DNA from: Candidatus Stahliibacteriota bacterium | Lineage (GTDB): Bacteria; Hydrothermota; UBA3073 | Assembly: GCA_030627085.1 (NCBI GenBank) | Contig: DAOUSS010000005.1 | Coordinates: 1 to 26,610, forward strand | Direction: 5' to 3' | DNA: 26,610 bases | Shown: piece by piece, positions 15,536-21,971 of the stretch | How positions within the stretch are numbered: position 1 is the first letter of the stretch | Layout of the letters: each line of letters begins with the position of its first letter | Notes under the pieces: generated by a model | Seen by the model: only the letters and a program-made list of their open reading frames with translations | Told to the model about the DNA's origin: nothing | Databases searched by the model: none | Position numbers and translations under genes: made by a program

Positions 15536-16057
15536 TTACGAGCTTTTAAATCTTGTAGCATATATTTTCCGTGGAAAATCACCTTTTGCATACTCGACTT
15601 TCCTTTCTCCCTTCAACAGAGCTTCATCTGCATACGCCTCTATCACTTCACCTATAAACAGGATTTTATCTCCTGTTTCTATTTCTTGCCTAACTTTACA
15701 TTCCATATGAGCTACACACTCATCAACAATAGGAGCCTTTACTTTGCGTGCCGGTCGTGGAGTTAATCCTGTTTCTTTAAATTTATCAACTTGATATCCT
15801 GAATTGAAGCCACAATAATATATTTCCGCTTTTAGCTCTTTTGGAGGAACATTTACAATAAGCTCTTTAGCGCTTTCGATTAACTTATATGAATAAGTTC
15901 TTCTTCCTATGGCACAAGCTATGAGTGGGGGTTCTTTTGATACAGGCATACAGAAGCTGACCGCTATGATATTTGATTTTCTTTCAATGTCCCCACATGT
16001 TATCAAAAAATGTCTCATCGGCCACATAAACTCCAGATATTCGACATCAGTCTTCAT
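15536..16057 (-). CDS. Flavin reductase / flavoredoxin-like FMN-binding split-barrel protein
   Basis: The 173-residue protein has the flavin-reductase-like fold: WPMRHFLITCGD and SNIIAVSFCMPVSKEPPLIA near the N-terminus form the FMN phosphate-binding strands. IGRRTYSYKLIESAKELIVNVP and the later YYCGFNSGYQVDKF helix follow. HMECKVRQEIETGDKILFIGEV is the conserved C-terminal barrel strand. Members bind FMN and use NAD(P)H or ferredoxin-type donors, and in anaerobes many are flavoredoxins. The partner is unknown. GAGGTG precedes the ATG by 8 nt. A consensus promoter and a strong hairpin lie in its leader. Confidence 0.87.
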   Translation of the reverse strand: MKTDVEYLEFMWPMRHFLITCGDIERKSNIIAVSFCMPVSKEPPLIACAIGRRTYSYKLIESAKELIVNVPPKELKAEIYYCGFNSGYQVDKFKETGLTPRPARKVKAPIVDECVAHMECKVRQEIETGDKILFIGEVIEAYADEALLKGERKVEYAKGDFPRKIYATRFKSS

Positions 16058-16085
16058 TTTTATTTCACCTCATTTTTGTCCATTT

Positions 16086-16155
16086 CGCCTATCGTTTACA
16101 GGATCATGCGAAGTACAAAGTATTTCGCATATCCCGTGATAATAATTAAAAGGCG
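16086..16155 (-). promoter_or_regulatory. Strong leader hairpin before the flavin reductase gene
   Basis: Positions 16101-16116 and 16120-16134 form a 15-bp stem with an AAA triloop and one bulged C at 16105. An outer CGCCT (16086-16090) with AGGCG (16151-16155) closes it. The hairpin lies between the consensus promoter (16196-16224) and the start codon, so it is in the 5' UTR. No poly-U follows, so a leader control element, an mRNA stabiliser or an attC-like recombination site (one extrahelical base is typical of attC) are all possible. A 7-codon frame ends 2 nt before the reductase ATG. Confidence 0.5.
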
Positions 16156-16195
16156 TCAAGATAATTTCTTGCATGAAATCAATTTGTATTGTATA

Positions 16196-16224
16196 ATTAT
16201 ATAACACAATCCCGGTTTTGTCAA
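16196..16224 (-). promoter_or_regulatory. Perfect consensus sigma-70 promoter for the flavin reductase gene
   Basis: On the minus strand TTGACA (16224-16219) and TATAAT (16201-16196) are separated by exactly 17 bp. It is the only perfect consensus promoter I find here. The transcript would start near 16189, giving a leader of about 130 nt with the hairpin at 16101-16134. Confidence 0.75.
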
Positions 16225-16232
16225 GTTCAAAT

Positions 16233-16252
16233 CTTGCCTGTCGGCAGACAGG
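16233..16252. repeat. 20-bp GCCTG palindrome, copy 1 of 3
   Basis: CTTGCCTGTCGGCAGACAGG shares most positions with 16334-16353 and 21934-21953. Each copy folds into a short stem around a CGG core. Such G+C-rich palindromes in an AT-rich spacer look like a REP-type family. Confidence 0.55.
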
Positions 16253-16310
16253 AATCAGAAGGGAAGGATTATAGATTGCAGAAGCAAGTTTGTTATTTGT
16301 GCAAAGAAAA

Positions 16311-16330
16311 CGATTTTTTATAAAAAATCG
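16311..16330. terminator. Perfect 20-bp AT-rich palindrome
   Basis: CGATTTTTTA (16311-16320) is followed by its exact reverse complement (16321-16330). Together with the hairpin at 16331-16356 it sits between acr3 and the promoter of the next gene and would make a bidirectional U-tailed terminator. Confidence 0.5.
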
Positions 16331-16356
16331 CTACTTGCCTACCGGCAGGCAGGTAG
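16331..16356 (-). terminator. Terminator-like hairpin after acr3, holds GCCTG palindrome copy 2
   Basis: CTACTTGCCT (16331-16340) pairs with AGGCAGGTAG (16347-16356) over 10 bp with one wobble. It contains copy 2 of the 20-bp palindrome (16334-16353). In the acr3 direction it is followed by GCGATTTTTTATAAAA, so it has a usable U-run. Between it and acr3 (16357-16427) lies a CCCGC-CAGAA-GCGGG stem at about 16393-16407. Confidence 0.5.
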
Positions 16357-16427
16357 GGGACATTTTTTTCTTGTCGTAACGAAGTGGAGATCCCGCTTCT
16401 GGCGGGGACAAATCGCCTTTAATATGT

Positions 16428-16443
16428 GTTATACGCCATTGGC
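16428..16443 (+). repeat. Inverted repeat bracketing acr3, distal arm
   Basis: GTTATACGCCATTGGC is the exact reverse complement of 17621-17636 on the other side of acr3. The outer end is GTTATAC on this side and GTATAAC on the other, as at the two ends of an integron cassette, or like terminal inverted repeats of a small mobile unit. This arm begins 28 bp after the acr3 stop codon. Confidence 0.7.
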
Positions 16444-16470
16444 TTCTTTCATCAATAATATTTCCTCCCA

Positions 16471-17604
16471 TTACGCTCCCTTTATCTCAGCAGCCATATA
16501 TCTGTGTTTGCACTGTGGTAAATCTAAATGACATTCTTCAAATAAATGACAGTATCTCTTACAAATCGAAACAAGCATAAGCATTACTGGAACTTCAATC
16601 AAAACACCAACTACCGTTGCTAACGCTGCACCTGAAGACAATCCAAAAAGCATGGTTGCTGTTGCAATTGCCACCTCAAAATGATTTGAAGCACCAATCA
16701 TCGCAGAAGGGGCAGCATCATGATAGGAAAGCCTTAGTAATCTCGCTAGAAAAAAGTATCCCAGAGTAAAAATGAATATCGTCTGGATAAAAAGAGGAAT
16801 AGCAATCCATAATATCGTCAATGGGTACTCTATTATAGTTTCTCCCTTAAAAGAGAACAAAAGCACTAATGTGGCAAGAAGTGCAGATATGCTAATCGGT
16901 GTGAGCCGGTTCAAAAACTTTGTATTGAACCATTCTAACCCTTTGGATTTGATAATCCACTTCCGTGAAAAGTATCCCGCAATCAATGGCAAAGCTACAT
17001 AAATTGTTACTGAAAGCAATATTGTCTGCCAAGGTATAGGCATTGCATTTACACCAAGTAAAAATCCTCCAAGAGGTGCATAAAGTACAAGCATTGTCAG
17101 AGAATTTATGGCAACCATGACTAAAGTAAGCCCGTCATTACCTTTTGCCAGATAACTCCACATCAACACCATAGCGGTGCAGGGGGCAATTCCCAATAGA
17201 ATAGCACCTGAGATGTAACTTCTCCATAATTCAACTTCTTGCCCTGTTTTAATAATCTCAGTCCCAGGCAAAAATCCATTAAACAGGTATCCCAAAAAGA
17301 ATGAAGCAATCAGATACATGGTAAACGGCTTGATTGCCCAGTTGATAAACAATGTTAAACCCACAGGCTTAGGCGTTTTTGCCGCTCTTACTACTTCTGC
17401 AAAATCTATCTTCACCATAATTGGATACATCATAAAAAATAGACAGATAGCAATCGGAATGGATACATTATATATTGAAAGAGAGTCCAATTTAAGTGCA
17501 ACCTCAGGTGCTATCTTCCCTAAAAAGATGCCTGCACCAATGCAAAGCAAAACCCATAGTGTCAGGTACTTCTCAAAAACAGATAGCTTTCTTTTCTCAA
17601 TCAT
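16471..17604 (-). CDS. acr3: Acr3-family arsenite efflux permease
   Basis: The 377-residue protein has ten predicted membrane helices. The Acr3/BASS signatures are present: YNVSIPIAICLFFMMYPIMV, INWAIKPFTMYLIASFFLGY and LLGIAPCTAMVLMWSYLAKG, whose Cys is needed for arsenite export in the family. NSLTMLVLYAPLGGFLLGV and GASNHFEVAIATATMLFG follow. It exports As(III), and possibly Sb(III), using the proton gradient. No arsR, arsC or arsM is in this window, so it is solitary. The C-terminus is unusual: CKRYCHLFEECHLDLPQCKH adds four cysteines after the last helix. GGAGG lies 6 nt before the ATG. The gene is bracketed by a perfect 16-bp inverted repeat. Confidence 0.95.
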   Translation of the reverse strand: MIEKRKLSVFEKYLTLWVLLCIGAGIFLGKIAPEVALKLDSLSIYNVSIPIAICLFFMMYPIMVKIDFAEVVRAAKTPKPVGLTLFINWAIKPFTMYLIASFFLGYLFNGFLPGTEIIKTGQEVELWRSYISGAILLGIAPCTAMVLMWSYLAKGNDGLTLVMVAINSLTMLVLYAPLGGFLLGVNAMPIPWQTILLSVTIYVALPLIAGYFSRKWIIKSKGLEWFNTKFLNRLTPISISALLATLVLLFSFKGETIIEYPLTILWIAIPLFIQTIFIFTLGYFFLARLLRLSYHDAAPSAMIGASNHFEVAIATATMLFGLSSGAALATVVGVLIEVPVMLMLVSICKRYCHLFEECHLDLPQCKHRYMAAEIKGA

Positions 17605-17620
17605 TTTTTTCCTCCATTAG

Positions 17621-17636
17621 GCCAATGGCGTATAAC
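17621..17636 (-). repeat. Inverted repeat bracketing acr3, proximal arm
   Basis: GCCAATGGCGTATAAC is the exact reverse complement of 16428-16443. It lies 17 bp upstream of the acr3 start, and part of it joins a small palindrome, CCATT-AGGCC-AATGG (17614-17628). The recombinase remnant stops 4 bp beyond it. Confidence 0.7.
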
Positions 17637-17640
17637 TCGT

Positions 17641-17671
17641 TTATGTACACAAGCTGAAGCTTGCGACTACC
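17641..17671 (-). repeat. 31-bp palindromic repeat inside the recombinase remnant
   Basis: It matches 19450-19480 in inverted orientation at 29 of 31 positions. Its core CAAGCT-GA-AGCTTG is self-complementary. Here it supplies the final codons and the stop of the truncated recombinase, while the 19450 copy is the left half of a 76-bp element. Confidence 0.75.
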
Positions 17672-17934
17672 ATTTTTGTGATTTTCTGCACTCCCTTAAA
17701 GGTTTGCCCTACTTGTTTTAAAGAGGAGTCTATCCAGACATCTTCGCCCTTAAAAATAGCAAGGAGCCTTTCTATACTATTGTCAGAATGAGGAAACACC
17801 CAGCATTTTTCTTCCGGATTCCATTTGTGTCCCTTTATCTCCTTGAGTTTTTCAATATGAACAGGATTAAAGGGCAGAACGACTGCAACCTCTCCAGACT
17901 GTCTATTGATTATTTTGATTCTATCATCCCTCAT
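17641..17934 (-). pseudogene. Truncated tyrosine recombinase (N-terminal arm only)
   Basis: The 97 codons encode RIKIINRQSGEVAVVLPFNP, then EKLKEIKGHKWNPEEKCWVFPHSDNSIERLLAIF and GEDVWIDSSL. This is the N-terminal extension found ahead of the SAM-like and catalytic domains in XerC/D-type tyrosine recombinases of Nitrospirota, Omnitrophota and related groups. The core-binding domain and the R-H-R-Y catalytic part are missing. The last 11 residues (MVVASFSLCT and flank) are encoded by a dispersed palindromic repeat (17641-17671) also found at 19450-19480. The gene therefore seems cut by insertion or deletion at that repeat. A ribosome site (GGAAGG) is intact, so a stub may be made. The gene would point into the acr3 unit. 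Confidence 0.7.
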
Positions 17935-17979
17935 TCCGCCTTCCTTTATCAGCCATTATACTATTAAATGGAGGGAATG

Positions 17980-19041
17980 TCAAGGAAAAAATTTTTCAAA
18001 CAGTTCGATGAATCGGTTGGCAATGCGAGTTGCGTTGTTTTTCTCAAGGAATTTCTCTACCTTGTTTGTATCAAACCCTTTGTCAAATACAAGAGAAAGT
18101 TTTTCTTCAAGTTCGGAAAAATCCTTGTATTTTATGATTTCCTTGCCCATTTTCTCGACATAGGTTGACTTATGGAAGAGAATGGGACATCCTGAGCCAA
18201 GTGTCTGACAGACTGTGCTTGAAAGCACTGCAGGATAGTTCTTTGAGGATTCTTTGTGAATAAGATGCGCATCAGATGCATAGAGGTATGCATACAACTC
18301 ATCAAATGGTAGAGGTCTCACCTGAATATCCAGAAAGGGATACTCATCCTCTATCTCTCTCAAAGCATTTAAATCACTCTCGGGATTAACAACAACGATA
18401 TACCTCATTTTGTGTTTTTTAAAGAGACGCTTTAAGGTAGGCAGAACGGGGATTATATCGGCTGGCCTGAAACCAAACGAAAATACTACTTTCTCTTTTA
18501 GTGGAAGAGAAAGTTTCTTCCTTGCCTTGAGTTTATCACCAGGACTGAATGGATAATAGGGATATGGAATTATATGTACAGTGTTCTCTGGAAAGTGTTT
18601 AATAAGGAAACTTCTGTATCTATTGTCAAAACATACAATGGCATCCCAGGAGAACTTGTAATAGAGTGGGTCCCTTGGTGGCTTACCTTCATGAACAACA
18701 CACACAGTTACTGCCTTCTCTTTTATCTCGGGGAATATTTCCCGAAGTCTTTCTGCGGGTAGCCTTTCAAAGTTCTGGGCAACAAAAACCTCGTAGTCCC
18801 CTTCTATAAGGGGAGAAGGGTCAAACTCTGTAGCTCTTGTAAAGGGCTTAATAGTATCAACGGAAAAGTGTCTTATAACAAAATTCTCATCTTTCTGTAG
18901 AGTGGGTCTAGCATCGGGATGCCTCTTTGTAGAAAACACAGTTAATTTGTGTCCGGCTTTTACCCATTCTCTTCCCACAAGTTCTGCATGGATTGAGGGC
19001 CCATTGGCAGCATTCCACAGACTCATCATCCCGATGTTCAT
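17980..19041 (-). CDS. GT-B glycosyltransferase (GT4-like)
   Basis: The 353-residue protein opens MNIGMMSLWNAANGPSIHAE and GREWVKAGHKLTVFST, the usual N-terminal Rossmann fold with a GPS glycine loop. The C-terminal part has KVVFSFGFRPADIIPVLP and RYIVVVNPESDLNAL. PLPFDELYAYLYASDAHLIHKES aligns with the region before the GT4 E-x7-E motif. SSTVCQTLGSGCPILFHKSTY corresponds to the donor-sugar loop, but the classic E-x7-E is not clear, so the donor is uncertain. It probably adds a sugar to a surface polysaccharide or glycolipid at the cytoplasmic face. It lies between the recombinase remnant and a repeat-rich spacer, with no other polysaccharide genes near. Confidence 0.8.
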   Translation of the reverse strand: MNIGMMSLWNAANGPSIHAELVGREWVKAGHKLTVFSTKRHPDARPTLQKDENFVIRHFSVDTIKPFTRATEFDPSPLIEGDYEVFVAQNFERLPAERLREIFPEIKEKAVTVCVVHEGKPPRDPLYYKFSWDAIVCFDNRYRSFLIKHFPENTVHIIPYPYYPFSPGDKLKARKKLSLPLKEKVVFSFGFRPADIIPVLPTLKRLFKKHKMRYIVVVNPESDLNALREIEDEYPFLDIQVRPLPFDELYAYLYASDAHLIHKESSKNYPAVLSSTVCQTLGSGCPILFHKSTYVEKMGKEIIKYKDFSELEEKLSLVFDKGFDTNKVEKFLEKNNATRIANRFIELFEKFFP

Positions 19042-19125
19042 AATTTTTAAAAGGGATTATAAAACATTCAACATCAAAAAGTGCCTATACCACGCTGTAT
19101 CCTCATTCCGTGTTTCTCGTCTTCA

Positions 19126-19294
19126 TTTCTTTTGCGTGCCCAAAAGAAACGAAGCAAAGAAAAGGGCACCCCGTATGTTTTTCTTAACGGCAGATTGGCT
19201 GCGTCTTATGGCTAATTTCCAGAACTCGCTTCGCTCAGACACCTGGAAATCTTAACGCCAACGCCTTGCAATCTGCCTAAAAAACATAATGGGG
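19126..19294. repeat. Composite imperfect palindrome (REP-like element)
   Basis: TTTCTTTTG (19126-19134) with CAAAAGAAA (19141-19149) and GTGCCC (19136-19141) with GGGCAC (19164-19169) form two mutually exclusive stems. Next, arms 19169-19197 and 19268-19294 are imperfect reverse complements. ATTTCCAG (19215-19222) pairs exactly with CTGGAAAT (19243-19250) around a GCTTCGC core. It has no coding content. It fills part of the 600-bp spacer 19042-19646, whose rest also holds GGACGCAGATTTACGCAGATTTT-type sequence at about 19362-19386, a motif I associate with intergenic repeats. Confidence 0.55.
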
Positions 19295-19449
19295 ATTAGA
19301 TCTGTATGCTACTATCCTTAACCAGTTAGTGTCAAAACTTTTATAATTACCTTTAAAAATCAGGACGCAGATTTACGCAGATTTTATAAATCAAGGAGAG
19401 CAGTGGCAAATGGCAGAATTTCAGTAATTGAGCAAACAGTCAAGAAAGC

Positions 19450-19525
19450 GGTAGTCGCAAGCTTCAGCTTGCGCACATAAGCCATAATTTTGTCGAATTT
19501 ACGCAACTTAAAAGTTGCGGCTACC
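19450..19525. mobile_element. 76-bp MITE-like element with terminal inverted repeats
   Basis: GGTAGTCGCAA (19450-19460) and TTGCGGCTACC (19515-19525) are 11-bp terminal inverted repeats with one mismatch. Each end also folds into its own hairpin (CAAGCT-TC-AGCTTG and GCAACTT-AA-AAGTTGC). The 3-bp AGC occurs directly on both outer sides (19447-19449 and 19526-19528), as a short target duplication would. The left half is repeated at 17641-17671. No coding capacity; it would depend on a transposase elsewhere. Confidence 0.6.
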
Positions 19526-19646
19526 AGCTCAAATGGTAGTTTTTACACAGCCTGTTCAGTTCTGCTAACAGTATACAAGAAGCAGTAAAGGAAAGTCCAG
19601 ATTTCGACCTGATTACCGATAACTTGATCACTGAGTACTTAAAAAA

Positions 19647-19719
19647 TCGGGGGAGCCGGATTTGAACCGGCGACCTCTTGGTCCCGAACCAAGCGCGCTG
19701 CCAGCTGCGCTACCCCCCG
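19647..19719 (-). tRNA. tRNA-Pro (anticodon CGG), CCA not encoded
   Basis: Cloverleaf on the minus strand: acceptor CGGGGGG with TCCCCCG (one G-T pair), D-stem GCGC/GCGC, anticodon stem CTTGG/CCAAG around TTCGGGA (anticodon at 19686-19684), T-stem GCCGG/CCGGC with loop TTCAAAT. A73 is followed by TTTTTT, so CCA must be added after transcription and the T-run may be the terminator. It closes the accessory block that starts beyond tRNA-Pro(GGG). Confidence 0.96.
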
Positions 19720-19733
19720 AGCAGGATGAAAAA

Positions 19734-19880
19734 CCCAAATATCAAATTACAAAGTACAAATAATGTCCAAATTCCAATATTCAATGACCAAAGCGAATAA
19801 GTAACAAGCCGTCGCTTTTCTTGTTTTGGTCACTTGGATTTAAATATTGTTTGTTATTTGGTGCTTGTGTTTTGAGATTT
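19734..19880. repeat. AT-rich imperfect inverted repeat (CAAATTACAAA type)
   Basis: The left part reads CAAATTACAAAGTACAAATA and ends near GACCAAAGCG. The right part (about 19813-19875) is its rough reverse complement (GCTTTTC, TGGTCACTTGG, TGTTTGTTATTTGG). Related sequence recurs at 20556-20656 and 25270-25490. Such repeats are non-coding; here the element fills the spacer between tRNA-Pro and pcm. Confidence 0.5.
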
Positions 19881-19888
19881 TTTAAAGG

Positions 19889-20539
19889 CTATCTGTATCC
19901 ATATTCCCCAACCAGTGGTACAAAAACACACCCATAGAGTCTCTCTCTAATCTCCCTTCCTTTTTTCTTTCTAACTCTGACGAGCGTCTGGCCAAAGTAA
20001 TCGGATATGGGAATTACCATTCTACCACCCTCCTTTAACTGCTCAAATAATGGAGGTGGAACATCGGGAGATGCAGCGGTAACAATTATTGCATCGTACG
20101 GTGAATACTCAAGTAGTCCAAGTGTCCCGTCACCCGTAAATATATGAACATTTTTATATCCAAGTCTATCAAGGATCTCTTTTGCTCTCTTAGCAAGAGG
20201 CTCTATTCGCTCAACCGTGTACACTTCTCTCACTATCTCTGCGAGAACTGCACTTTGGTACCCTGAACCTGTTCCTATCTCAAGAACCTTTTCTCCACCC
20301 GTGAGTTCAAGTTGCTCTGTCATAGAGGCAACCATAAAAGGCTGGGATATTGTCTGTCCCTCGCCTATTGGAAGGGGATAATCACCATACGCTTCGTAGA
20401 TAAGGAATTCGTCAACGAACAGATGTCTTGGCACTCTTTTCATCGCCTGTATTACGAGTGGGTCTTTTACCCCTCTGGCAATGATCTGGGTCTTCACCAT
20501 CAATTCTCTCTGCTGTTCAAAATCCCTCTTTTTCCACAT
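19889..20539 (-). CDS. pcm: Protein-L-isoaspartate O-methyltransferase
   Basis: I start at the ATG at 20539. The upstream 15 codons (MFVICNLVLGICFYG) come from the AT-rich repeat. The 216-residue protein is the normal length. Family blocks are VKTQIIARGVKDPLVIQAMK, RVPRHLFVDEF, YGDYPLPIGEGQTISQPFMV, the SAM motif VLEIGTGSGYQSAVLAEI, VYTVERIEPLAKRA and GDGTLG. It methylates isoaspartyl residues in damaged proteins with S-adenosylmethionine, starting their repair in the cytosol. The C-terminus (LYGCVFVPLVGEYGYR) is complete. It is the last gene of the minus-strand series from der. Confidence 0.95.
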   Translation of the reverse strand: MWKKRDFEQQRELMVKTQIIARGVKDPLVIQAMKRVPRHLFVDEFLIYEAYGDYPLPIGEGQTISQPFMVASMTEQLELTGGEKVLEIGTGSGYQSAVLAEIVREVYTVERIEPLAKRAKEILDRLGYKNVHIFTGDGTLGLLEYSPYDAIIVTAASPDVPPPLFEQLKEGGRMVIPISDYFGQTLVRVRKKKGREIRERLYGCVFVPLVGEYGYR

Positions 20540-20555
20540 ACCGTAAAAACAAATC

Positions 20556-20656
20556 CCAAGCACCAAATTACAAATAACAAACAATGTCTAAATTCCAAAT
20601 TATAAATTCTAAACTGTTTTGGATTTTGCGATTTTGAGATTTGAGATTTGCAGTAA
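20556..20656. repeat. AT-rich CAAATTACAAATAACAAAC repeat
   Basis: This spacer between the 376-aa gene and pcm consists of CAAATTACAAATAACAAAC-like and, on the right, GATTTTGAGATTTGAGATTTG-like sequence. The two parts are rough inverted copies and related to 19734-19880. It extends to the pcm start and may have supplied the false upstream start codon. Confidence 0.45.
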
Positions 20657-21787
20657 TTACTCTTCTATCAATTCTACATTAGCCCTTGGGACTATCACCT
20701 TCTCTCCATTCTCTAATTCAGCCTCGAGAATCCTTACCTTTGCTTCTGTCTCTATAACCCGAAGCTCGGGAGGCAGGGCTGTTACCTTTCCAATCTTTCC
20801 AAAATGAGGCTCTCTGATTATTCTTATAGGACTTCCTATCTCAAGCCCCTTTGAGGTTTTGATCTCTTTATTGCTCTTTTTACTATTCCCGGGGTCTACT
20901 ATTGGTATAATAAGTTCTGGTCTCATAACGCCTGCTCTAATTTGGGTTGCACCATTTATGGATGCCTTTTTACCTTCGTTCTTTTTGAGTAATCTGAATG
21001 TCTTATCTGCCATTGGCATCTCTCCAAAGCCTTCTGTTATAATGATGGTGATGCCCTTTTCCTCTGAACCGGTTATTGCCACGCCAATATCATACCCAAG
21101 CAACTCCTTTAAGTCATAATCCCAGATACCCCCTGTGACTATTCCTATACAGCCGACCTCAACTGCCTTGCGGATTACATCTATTGTAACCAAAGATCCT
21201 CCAATTACAACATTCCCCTTGAGTTCGGGTGTTATCATATCTACTGTGAGATGGTCTTTTGGGGACTCAACAAGAAGTATTATAATGCCCTTTGTCTCCC
21301 CCCCAATACCAAATATGCCCTGAATAAATGTGGCATATGTTTCAACCGAAACACCTTCACTTTTGTATATCTCCACAACCTTTCCGTCTATATAGGCATC
21401 CACTTCGACTGGTGAGGGAGGATTACGCAAAATTGCCTGTCCTGTAACCGTGGATATACTCTCTATTGTCCCGTTGAGAGGTGATTTTACCTGTGTTTTC
21501 ATCAAACCAAAAAACCCTTTTGTTTCGGCAATTATTTCATCTTTCTTTATTGTGTCGCCAGGCTTTTTCAATAGATATCCGTCGAGATCCTGGGGAGCAA
21601 CACCAAGAAGACCTGCAAGGTTCAATGGCTGAACATCTCCAGGAAGTTCAGTCCTTGCTACTATTGTATCTCCTTTCACTTCATCACCAACAGAAACCAA
21701 TACTTCCCCTTTTAGTGGGAGTCTTCTTTCCCTTCTTATCAGGGTGCCTGCTGCAACTTTTAGCCCCGGGGTATACGCATGAGCCAT
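20657..21787 (-). CDS. Barrel-sandwich and KOW-like protein next to GlmL, unknown function
   Basis: The 376-residue protein has two RnfC/biotinyl-lipoyl-like barrel-sandwich stretches at the N-terminus (LPLKGEVLVSVGDEVKGDTI at about 23-42, then LKKPGDTIKKDEIIAETKG). The lipoyl-type lysine motif is not evident, so it is probably not modified. The middle part contains a Gly-rich alternating segment, GNVVIGGSLVTIDVIRKAVE and GIVTGGIWDYDLKELLG. The C-terminus resembles a KOW strand set (GKIGKVTALPPELRVIETE, NGEKVIVPRANVELIEE). No signal peptide or membrane helix. AAAGGAGG precedes the ATG by 5 nt. It follows the GlmL-like gene by 184 bp on the same strand. I believe this pairing recurs in several anaerobic phyla, from memory only. 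Function unknown. Confidence 0.75.
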   Translation of the reverse strand: MAHAYTPGLKVAAGTLIRRERRLPLKGEVLVSVGDEVKGDTIVARTELPGDVQPLNLAGLLGVAPQDLDGYLLKKPGDTIKKDEIIAETKGFFGLMKTQVKSPLNGTIESISTVTGQAILRNPPSPVEVDAYIDGKVVEIYKSEGVSVETYATFIQGIFGIGGETKGIIILLVESPKDHLTVDMITPELKGNVVIGGSLVTIDVIRKAVEVGCIGIVTGGIWDYDLKELLGYDIGVAITGSEEKGITIIITEGFGEMPMADKTFRLLKKNEGKKASINGATQIRAGVMRPELIIPIVDPGNSKKSNKEIKTSKGLEIGSPIRIIREPHFGKIGKVTALPPELRVIETEAKVRILEAELENGEKVIVPRANVELIEE

Positions 21788-21933
21788 AAAAACCTCCTTT
21801 AATACTTAAAGTATTGTCAAAAATTTAACCACAGAGAGCACTTCGTGAAGAGCGAAAAGGGAAAAGCGAAGGGCGAGAAATCATCTATCCCTTCTCTCTC
21901 ATCTCTCTTCCCCTTTCTCCCCTCTGTGACCTC

Positions 21934-21953
21934 CCTGCCTGACGGCAGGCAGG
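21934..21953. repeat. 20-bp GCCTG palindrome, copy 3 of 3
   Basis: CCTGCCTGACGGCAGGCAGG is the most perfect copy of the family at 16233-16252 and 16334-16353. It lies in the 184-bp spacer after the GlmL-like gene. That spacer also has an AACCACAGAGAG / CCTCTGTGACC imperfect inverted pair (about 21828-21932) rich in CTTCTCTC tracts. Confidence 0.55.
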
Positions 21954-21971
21954 TGTGGTTTTATTCATATT

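Noticed and set aside
16086..16155. FMN riboswitch in the flavin reductase leader
   Set aside because: The leader is a single hairpin and has none of the conserved multi-helix junction sequence of the FMN (RFN) riboswitch.
13428..17640. Definite annotation of attC sites and an attI site
   Set aside because: Core boxes are incomplete, the GTT lies on different strands in different elements, and the recombinase stub cannot be assigned to IntI without its catalytic domain. Kept as a finding and described as attC-like only.
18902..19255. 117-codon plus-strand ORF at the start of the glycosyltransferase and into the palindromic element
   Set aside because: It begins antisense to the GT-B N-terminal motif and runs into a non-coding inverted repeat. 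No ribosome site.
19042..19646. Possible CRISPR array in the repeat-rich spacer
   Set aside because: The repeats are different palindromic elements, not a direct repeat with regular unique spacers, and no cas gene is present.
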